Source: Ignavibacteriota bacterium (GTDB taxonomy: Bacteria; Bacteroidota; UBA10030; JAHEZR01). Taken from it: 11,173 bases of DNA. A model generated the notes under the pieces. That model worked only from the letters and a program-made list of their open reading frames with translations. It was not told where the DNA came from and did not search any database. Where the stretch lies: positions 1-11,173 of the forward strand of contig JAHEZR010000023.1 of the NCBI GenBank assembly GCA_023251005.1. Reading direction: 5' to 3'. Positions 6,017 through 11,173 of this stretch are shown piece after piece. The translations under genes and the position numbers were made by a program. Each line of letters begins with the position of its first letter. Position 1 is the first letter of the stretch.

Positions 6017-7957
6017 ATGAGTAAGATCACGATAACATTTGGGGAAGGGAAGACTCAAGAGTTCGATCGAGGCATCACCGGAATTGATCTTGCTCGTGCG
6101 GTGTGCAATTCACGTGCAAAGGATGCACTCGCGATTCTCGTCGATGGTGAAACTTGGGACTTAAGTCGACAGATCGAAAACGATATTGAGGTAAAGATTC
6201 TCTTCTGGGAAGACTTCGAAGGCAAACAAGCCTATTGGCACAGCTCCGCCCACTTGATGGCCGAAGCCATCGAATCACTCTTTCCGGGGACAAAGTTCGG
6301 GATCGGCCCGCCCATCGAGAATGGCTTCTACTATGACATCGATGTCGGTAACCATTCTCTCACTGCGGAAGACTTAGTCCGCATCGAAGCGAAGATGCAA
6401 GAGCTGGCGAAGAGGGACGTACCCTTTCAACGGAAGGAGATATCTTGGGACAAAGCGGTAAATTATTTCAAGAAGAAGGGAGATCCGTACAAACTTGAGT
6501 TGCTCGAAGAATTAAAGAATGAGAAAATCACCTTCTACGAGCAGGGCAACTTCATTGATCTTTGTTATGGACCTCACATACCATCGACAGGTCGGATCAA
6601 TGCGATCAAACTTCTCAATGTTGCTGGAGCTTATTGGAGAGGGAGCGAAAAAAACAAAATGCTCCAGCGGATCTACGGAATCACCTTCCCCACGAAAAAG
6701 GAGTTAGACGACTATCTTTTTCGACTCGAAGAAGCGAAACGTCGTGACCACCGAAAGTTGGGTGCAGAACTTGAGCTTTTTCTCCTCACTCCTAAAGTAG
6801 GAGGGGGGCTTCCACTCTGGCTTCCGAAGGGGACTGTCATACGTGAAACCCTTGAGACCTTCCTCAGAGATGAACAGAAGAAGAGAGGCTATCTACCTGT
6901 TGTGACGCCGCACATCGGGAACATCGATCTCTACAAGACAAGTGGTCACTATCCGTATTTCAAAGATAGTCAATTCGCGCCGATCCAAGTTGAGGATGAG
7001 GAATACCTCCTCAAGCCGATGAACTGCCCACACCACTTCCAGATCTATCTTTCGAAGCCGCGCAGTTATCGTGATCTACCAATTCGATTGGCTGAGTTCG
7101 GGACGGTATATCGGTACGAGCAGTCTGGTGAACTGAATGGGTTGACGCGTGTCCGTTCCTTTACGATTGACGATTCTCACATGTTCGTTCGTCAGGATCA
7201 GCTAAAGGACGAGTTGTGTGGAGTAATCGAGCTGATCCAGTACATCTTTAGCACTTTGGGATTGAAAGATTTTACAACCAGGCTCTCGTTCCGCGACCCG
7301 AAGAACAAGGACAAGTTCGGAGGAGCCGACGAATTATGGGAACGGGCAGAGAGCGATATTCGTGAGGCAGCCGACTTGAAGAAGCTTAGTTACACGATTG
7401 GCAAAGGTGAGGCTGCGTTCTACGGGCCGAAGATAGATTTTATATTCAAGGATGTTCTTTACCGCACCTGGCAATTGGGAACTGTGCAAGTCGATTATGT
7501 GATGCCAGAACGGTTTAACCTCGAATACATAGGTCGTGATGGCCAAAAGCATCGCCCTGTAGTGATCCACAGGGCACCGCTTGGTTCACTGGAGCGGCTT
7601 ATTGGAATGCTAATTGAACACTACGTCGGCGAGTTTCCCGTCTGGCTTGCTCCGGTGCAAGTCGCGGTGCTTCCAATCACGGACGGTCAGATGGTCTATG
7701 CTCAATCGCTCCTCGAACAGCTGAAGGTGCGCGGGATCCGAGCTGAGCTTGACGACCGCAACGAAAAGGTCACGTATAAAATCCGTGATTGGGAAACAAA
7801 GAAGGTGCCATACATGCTGATCGTCGGACAGAAAGAAGTCGCTTCGGATAGCATCTCTGTACGCCGACACAAACGCGGAGACCTTGGCACGGTGAAGATA
7901 AGCGATTTCCTCGGCCAGATCAGCGATGAAATCAAGAACAAACTTATCACAGCATAG
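6017..7957 (+). CDS. thrS: threonyl-tRNA synthetase
   Basis: ThrRS charges tRNA-Thr and edits mischarged Ser-tRNA-Thr. The 646 residues match the full bacterial architecture. The TGS domain is at about 1-62. The editing domain has HSSAH (His75, His79) and DLCYGPH with Cys183 and His187. The class II catalytic core has PMNCPHH (Cys337), DDSHMF (His388) and HRAPLGSLER (His518), the three zinc ligands. The C-terminal anticodon-binding domain is at about 545-646 with APVQVAVLPI and VPYMLIVGQKE. The start is ATG 6017, which fits the family N-terminus, although no Shine-Dalgarno sequence precedes it. It leads the thrS-infC-rpmI-rplT-pheS-pheT series and may share a transcript with the tRNAs upstream. 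Its last codons carry the infC ribosome site. Identification is secure. Confidence 0.98.
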   Translation: MSKITITFGEGKTQEFDRGITGIDLARAVCNSRAKDALAILVDGETWDLSRQIENDIEVKILFWEDFEGKQAYWHSSAHLMAEAIESLFPGTKFGIGPPIENGFYYDIDVGNHSLTAEDLVRIEAKMQELAKRDVPFQRKEISWDKAVNYFKKKGDPYKLELLEELKNEKITFYEQGNFIDLCYGPHIPSTGRINAIKLLNVAGAYWRGSEKNKMLQRIYGITFPTKKELDDYLFRLEEAKRRDHRKLGAELELFLLTPKVGGGLPLWLPKGTVIRETLETFLRDEQKKRGYLPVVTPHIGNIDLYKTSGHYPYFKDSQFAPIQVEDEEYLLKPMNCPHHFQIYLSKPRSYRDLPIRLAEFGTVYRYEQSGELNGLTRVRSFTIDDSHMFVRQDQLKDELCGVIELIQYIFSTLGLKDFTTRLSFRDPKNKDKFGGADELWERAESDIREAADLKKLSYTIGKGEAAFYGPKIDFIFKDVLYRTWQLGTVQVDYVMPERFNLEYIGRDGQKHRPVVIHRAPLGSLERLIGMLIEHYVGEFPVWLAPVQVAVLPITDGQMVYAQSLLEQLKVRGIRAELDDRNEKVTYKIRDWETKKVPYMLIVGQKEVASDSISVRRHKRGDLGTVKISDFLGQISDEIKNKLITA

Positions 7958-7960
7958 GAG
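7956..7960 (+). promoter_or_regulatory. ribosome binding site deciding the AUC start of infC
   Basis: AGGAG overlaps the thrS stop codon (TAGGAG) and lies 8 bases before ATC 7969. This ideal spacing supports the non-standard start, while the next usual start codon in frame (GTG 8023) is more than 60 bases away and would cut off conserved residues. Confidence 0.8.
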
Positions 7961-7968
7961 ACGGAAAG

Positions 7969-8523
7969 ATCAAAGGAAAACGAACGCGGATTAATGAAGA
8001 GATTCGTGCGCTGAAGGTAAGAGTGATTGATGAAGAGGGTCAGCAGATGGGCGTGATGAGCCCGCAGGAGGCAGTGGCACTCGCGCGGTCGCGGACGCGA
8101 GACTTGATTGAAATTGTTCCAAATGCAGATCCTCCTGTCTGCAAGATAATGGATTTCGGGAAATACAAGTATGAGCTGGCGAAAAAGGAAAAGCTACAGC
8201 GAAAGCATCAACATGTTGCGCAAGTGAAGGAGATTCGGTTCCATCCGAATACAGATGTTCACGATTTTGAATTTAAGACAAGACATGCTCGGCGGTTTAT
8301 TGAAGATGGTCATAAGGTCAAAGCGACGGTCGTGTTCAAGGGTCGAGAGATCGCATACCAGGAGTTGGGGAGAGGTGTTCTCGAAAGATTCACAGAGAAG
8401 CTCAATGACATTGCTAAAATCGACCAGCCGATGAAATTAGAGGGAAGACAGCTTATAATGATCTTTGCACCGGACAGAACTGCGAAGAAAAAAGTTGAGC
8501 CAAAGGCAGCGGCCGAGTCGTGA
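7969..8523 (+). CDS. infC: translation initiation factor IF-3 (AUC start)
   Basis: IF-3 binds the 30S subunit, keeps it apart from 50S, and checks start codon and initiator tRNA pairing. From ATC 7969 the product is 184 residues. RINEEIR (7-13) is the conserved N-terminal block, followed by [14 protein letters not shown]. The linker region has [19 protein letters not shown], and the C-terminal domain has [38 protein letters not shown] and a Lys/Ala-rich tail. The first ATG, GTG or TTG starts in frame come too late; GTG 8023 would delete the first 18 residues, including [12 protein letters not shown] at 7956-7960 is correctly placed for ATC. Known infC genes often use AUU, AUC or AUA so that IF-3 represses its own synthesis, and the same control is inferred here. 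It begins 11 bases after the thrS stop. Confidence 0.93.
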   Translation: MKGKRTRINEEIRALKVRVIDEEGQQMGVMSPQEAVALARSRTRDLIEIVPNADPPVCKIMDFGKYKYELAKKEKLQRKHQHVAQVKEIRFHPNTDVHDFEFKTRHARRFIEDGHKVKATVVFKGREIAYQELGRGVLERFTEKLNDIAKIDQPMKLEGRQLIMIFAPDRTAKKKVEPKAAAES

Positions 8524-8554
8524 GATCAAGTCTGAAACCAGAGAGGAAAGTCAT

Positions 8555-8749
8555 ATGCCGAAAATGAAATCAAACCGCAGCGCCATGAAGACTTTCAAGA
8601 GAACTGCCAGCGGAAAATTCAAACGGCACAGCGCCTTTCGCAGCCATATCCTTACGTCAAAGTCTCAGAAGCGAAAACGCCATCTGCGCAAGTCGACGCT
8701 CGTCTCAGCATCAGATCAGAAACGTGTGATGAGAATGATTCATGGATGA
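8555..8749 (+). CDS. rpmI: 50S ribosomal protein L35
   Basis: L35 is a small basic protein of the large ribosomal subunit. The 64-residue product has the family's usual size and sequence: [20 protein letters not shown], then the basic [25 protein letters not shown] in residues 21-45, and a helical end [16 protein letters not shown]. The start is ATG 8555, with GAGG (8543-8546) 8 bases upstream. The frame is open further upstream but lies within infC, where it is only a shadow. It follows infC by 31 bases and precedes rplT, the standard order. Identification is secure. Confidence 0.97.
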   Translation: MPKMKSNRSAMKTFKRTASGKFKRHSAFRSHILTSKSQKRKRHLRKSTLVSASDQKRVMRMIHG

Positions 8750-8822
8750 GAATTTCAACAAAATGTTCATCAATAAGACTCGCTAGAAACACTACCCAGT
8801 AGAAAGAGAGAAATTACACCCC

Positions 8823-9170
8823 ATGCCTCGTTCACAAAATAAGGTCGCTTCCCACCGCCGCCGCAAACGCATAATGGCGCAGGCGAAAGGGTCTTGGGGA
8901 GCGAGGAGCAAGGTCTACACAGTCGCGAAGCATCACGTTGAAAAGGCTATGCAGTATGCTTATCGAGACCGCCGCACGCGGAAGAGAGAGTTTCGGCAGC
9001 TGTGGATCGCGCGAATCAACGCGGGTGCTCGGATTCACGGCAAGACGTATTCGAGATTGATAGCTGCTCTTCACAAGAAAGAAGTAGAGATCAATCGAAA
9101 AGTCCTGGCTGACCTCGCACTGAAAAGCCCCGATGCCTTCAGCGAGGTTGTTAAATTCGCTTTTGCTTAA
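8823..9170 (+). CDS. rplT: 50S ribosomal protein L20
   Basis: L20 binds 23S rRNA early and is essential for the first steps of 50S assembly. In several bacteria it also represses its own operon. The 115-residue product is full length. It has a basic N-terminal extension ([24 protein letters not shown] within residues 12-35), [20 protein letters not shown] in the middle, and [27 protein letters not shown] in the second half. The start is ATG 8823; AGAG-type purines sit about 14 bases upstream, so the ribosome site is weak. The 73-base gap after rpmI is longer than other gaps in the operon and shows no terminator. I cannot recognise an L20-binding structure in it. Confidence 0.97.
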   Translation: MPRSQNKVASHRRRKRIMAQAKGSWGARSKVYTVAKHHVEKAMQYAYRDRRTRKREFRQLWIARINAGARIHGKTYSRLIAALHKKEVEINRKVLADLALKSPDAFSEVVKFAFA

Positions 9171-9181
9171 GAAGATCTTCT
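9170..9181 (+). repeat. 12-base palindrome after rplT
   Basis: AGAAGATCTTCT is a perfect inverted repeat starting at the last base of the rplT stop codon. It lacks a loop, so it is a poor RNA hairpin, and no T-run follows directly. T-rich stretches occur later in the 113-base gap (9200-9205 and 9225-9236) without a clear stem. It could be a protein-binding site or chance. Confidence 0.3.
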
Positions 9182-9283
9182 CACATGCCGTTTTTGTTTA
9201 CTCAGCACGGTGATGCGGGAAGATTTTTCTTTTTCCGTGTCTGATCCACATGTCTATCAGCAAAACCTTCCTTACTTCATCAA

Positions 9284-10294
9284 ATGCTCGATCAAATCGA
9301 AAAGTTGAAGCAGCAACTCTTGACTGACCTTGGCCCTGTGAGCACCGTTCGAGAACTCGAGGAATTTCGGGTGAAGTACCTCGCACGCAAGGGAAAGATC
9401 GCCGAGCTCTTCGACAGTTTGAAAGAGCTTTCGTCCGAAGAGAAACCTGGAGTCGGCAAAGCTCTAAACGATTTACGAGCGTTCGCCCAGCTAAAGTTTG
9501 ATGAGAAGAGAAAGATTCTCGAGCCAGCACAGAACAGAGAGGTGTCTCAAATTGATCTGACGCTTCCCGGACGAGAGCGTCCGATCGGCTCCAAACATTT
9601 GATCACTCAGACTTGGGAGGAGATCAGAGACATCTTTTATGGGATGGGTTTCACAGTTGCTACGGGTCCGGAGATTGAGGACGACTATCACAATTTCGAA
9701 GCCGTGAATTTTCCGCCCGACCACCCAGCCCGCGATATGCAAGATACGTTTTTCATCACCGATAAGGTCCTGCTGCGAACTCATACAACACCGGTCCAGA
9801 TTCGAGTTATGGAGACGCAAAAACCTCCAATCCGTGTCATTATTCCAGGCCGTTGTTACCGCAACGAAGCCGTCAGCGCGAGGAGTTTCTGCGTCTTTCA
9901 CCAAGTGGAAGGGCTTTCCGTTGACGTTGGTGTTACAATGAGCGAACTCAAAGGAACGCTCGTTGCTTTTGCAAAACAATTTTTTGGCAGCGATGTGCGG
10001 GCGAGATTTCGTCCAAGCTACTTTCCATTTACAGAACCGAGCGCAGAGATGGATATCTCGTGCACGCTCTGCGGTGGGAAAGGATGTCGGCTCTGCAAAT
10101 TCCAGGGATGGCTCGAGATTTTGGGCGCTGGCATGGTTCATCCAAACCTCTATCGAAATGTTGGATACGATGAAGAGAAGTACACTGGCTTCGCTTTTGG
10201 AATGGGAATCGAGCGACCAGCAATGCTTCGATATGGAATAGATGATATCCGAATCCTCTATGAGAATGACGTTCGATTTCTTGAACAATTCTAA
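9284..10294 (+). CDS. pheS: phenylalanyl-tRNA synthetase alpha subunit
   Basis: PheS carries the class II catalytic core of the alpha2-beta2 enzyme that charges tRNA-Phe. The 336 residues are a normal length. The N-terminal coiled coil, about 1-90, binds tRNA. The core has [34 protein letters not shown] (from about residue 122), the motif 2 region PGRCYRNEA (Arg190, Arg193, Glu195) with [17 protein letters not shown], and motif 3 [18 protein letters not shown]. Cys260, Cys263, Cys268 and Cys271 form a zinc-knuckle-like set also seen in many relatives. The details resemble Bacteroidota-type PheS. ATG 9284 is the only ATG between an in-frame TGA at 9242 and the conserved part. No Shine-Dalgarno sequence is apparent. 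pheT follows after 20 bases. Confidence 0.97.
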   Translation: MLDQIEKLKQQLLTDLGPVSTVRELEEFRVKYLARKGKIAELFDSLKELSSEEKPGVGKALNDLRAFAQLKFDEKRKILEPAQNREVSQIDLTLPGRERPIGSKHLITQTWEEIRDIFYGMGFTVATGPEIEDDYHNFEAVNFPPDHPARDMQDTFFITDKVLLRTHTTPVQIRVMETQKPPIRVIIPGRCYRNEAVSARSFCVFHQVEGLSVDVGVTMSELKGTLVAFAKQFFGSDVRARFRPSYFPFTEPSAEMDISCTLCGGKGCRLCKFQGWLEILGAGMVHPNLYRNVGYDEEKYTGFAFGMGIERPAMLRYGIDDIRILYENDVRFLEQF

Positions 10295-10314
10295 GTGCAG
10301 TCTCAGTTGAAGCC

Positions 10315-11173
10315 ATGAGAATCTCTCTCAATTGGTTAAGAAAATATGTTGATTGGCGCGGTGCCGCTGAAGAGCTTGCCAAGAAGCTGACGATGGCTGG
10401 TCTTGAAGTCGAATCTCTCGAACACCTCGGTGCCAAATACAATAGGTTCGTCGTTGGAAAAGTTCAAGAGGTGAAGAAGCATCCGAATGCAGATAAGCTC
10501 ACAGTTTGTTCTGTGGTAATCGGAAAGGAATCGCTGAACATAGTCTGTGGCGCTCCGAATGTCGCTGCCGGACAAAAGGTTGCAGTGGGCCTTGTAGGCG
10601 CGGTGATTCCACGCAATCAACACGACTCTGACGGAAAACCTTTCGTCCTGGAGCGAGTGAAGATCCGAGGTGTTGAATCGAACGGAATGATTTGTTCAGA
10701 GTATGAATTAGGATTAGGTGAGAACGCAGAGGGAATTCTCCTCCTCGATGAAAAGGCGAAGCCCGGGACTCCGCTCGCCGAGTATTTTGGTCTTACGGAT
10801 ACGGTGTTTGAAGTTTCAGTGACGCCGAACAGACCGGATTGTTTGAGTCACATCGGCATCGCGCGAGAGGTGGCAGCACTTTTTGGACTGAAGCTGAAGA
10901 AACCAACCGTCAGGTTGAAAGAGTTGAAAGAACGCGCGGACAGATGGATGTCTGTTCGGATCGATGCTCCAAACGACTGTCCTCGGTACACGGCAAGAAT
11001 TATAAGTGGAGTGAATGTTGGACCTTCTCCGAAATGGTTGCAGGATGTTTTGAAGTCCGTTGGCATTCGCCCCATTAATAACGTCGTGGACATCACAAAC
11101 TATGTGTTGATGGAAATCGGTCATCCGATCCACGCCTTCGACTACGACCGGCTTGCTGGCAAGAAGATTATTG
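10315..11173 (+). CDS. pheT: phenylalanyl-tRNA synthetase beta subunit, N-terminal part (right-truncated)
   Basis: PheT is the large structural and editing subunit of the PheRS tetramer. The frame is open from ATG 10315 to the window edge; 286 of the usual roughly 800 residues are visible. It begins with MRISLNWLRKYVDW and TMAGLEVES. The OB-fold tRNA-binding module follows from about residue 46, with VGKVQEVKKHPNADKL, CGAPNV and SNGMICSEYELGLG. The B3/B4 editing domain then begins, with EVSVTPNRPDCLSHIGIAREVAAL, CPRYTARIISGV and INNVVDITNYVLMEIGHPIHAFD. It lies 20 bases after pheS with only a weak purine stretch (TTGAAG) before the start, so coupling to pheS translation is plausible. No defect is seen in the visible part. 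Confidence 0.96.
   Translation, partial: MRISLNWLRKYVDWRGAAEELAKKLTMAGLEVESLEHLGAKYNRFVVGKVQEVKKHPNADKLTVCSVVIGKESLNIVCGAPNVAAGQKVAVGLVGAVIPRNQHDSDGKPFVLERVKIRGVESNGMICSEYELGLGENAEGILLLDEKAKPGTPLAEYFGLTDTVFEVSVTPNRPDCLSHIGIAREVAALFGLKLKKPTVRLKELKERADRWMSVRIDAPNDCPRYTARIISGVNVGPSPKWLQDVLKSVGIRPINNVVDITNYVLMEIGHPIHAFDYDRLAGKKII

Noticed and set aside
9250..9327. A 25-codon frame overlapping the pheS start, considered as a PheM-like leader peptide
   Set aside because: It contains only one Phe codon, and no attenuator hairpin with a T-run is associated with it.
9491..10288. A 265-codon open frame on the - strand opposite pheS
   Set aside because: It lies wholly antisense to an unmistakable pheS, has no recognisable domain, and is the usual mirror effect of codon bias.

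Overview
The window is a stretch of bacterial housekeeping chromosome. Every confident gene is on the + strand and most are tightly packed. Translation, tRNA modification, protein export, riboflavin synthesis and transcript elongation dominate. I see no phage, transposon, CRISPR or defence genes. The PheS sequence (for example RNEA..SFC.FHQVEGL and the ending [10 protein letters not shown]) resembles the Bacteroidota/FCB-group type. Shine-Dalgarno sequences are clear before several genes, and base composition is roughly balanced by eye. This would fit a lineage such as Ignavibacteria or a relative, but that placement is an inference and only moderately sure.

Layout. 1-797: the 3' end of an NAD(P)H-hydrate dehydratase gene, overlapping a VanZ-like membrane protein gene. 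859-3648: tgt (queuosine tRNA modification), yajC (Sec accessory subunit) and ribBA (bifunctional riboflavin enzyme). 3649-3932: a gap holding a promoter-like sequence and a strong intrinsic terminator, both upstream of greA. 3933-5019: greA and a CYTH-domain protein. 5134-5963: a tRNA cluster Gly(GCC), Leu(UAA), Val(GAC), Cys(GCA). A terminator follows the Gly gene, and a 71-residue membrane protein gene sits just before the Leu gene. 6017-11173: the widely conserved series thrS, infC, rpmI, rplT, pheS, pheT, with pheT cut by the right edge.

How they fit together: the last two thirds serve translation, with tRNAs, two aminoacyl-tRNA synthetases, initiation factor 3 and ribosomal proteins L35 and L20. 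Tgt modifies tRNAs, and GreA rescues stalled RNA polymerase. The infC gene appears to start at a rare AUC codon placed behind a good ribosome binding site, matching the known habit of infC using non-standard starts for feedback control.

I did not find a convincing undescribed system. The observations most worth checking are the AUC start of infC, the promoter-terminator unit in front of greA (which recalls the E. coli greA leader RNAs), the membrane-protein gene wedged among tRNA genes, and the paired 8-base repeat just before thrS.
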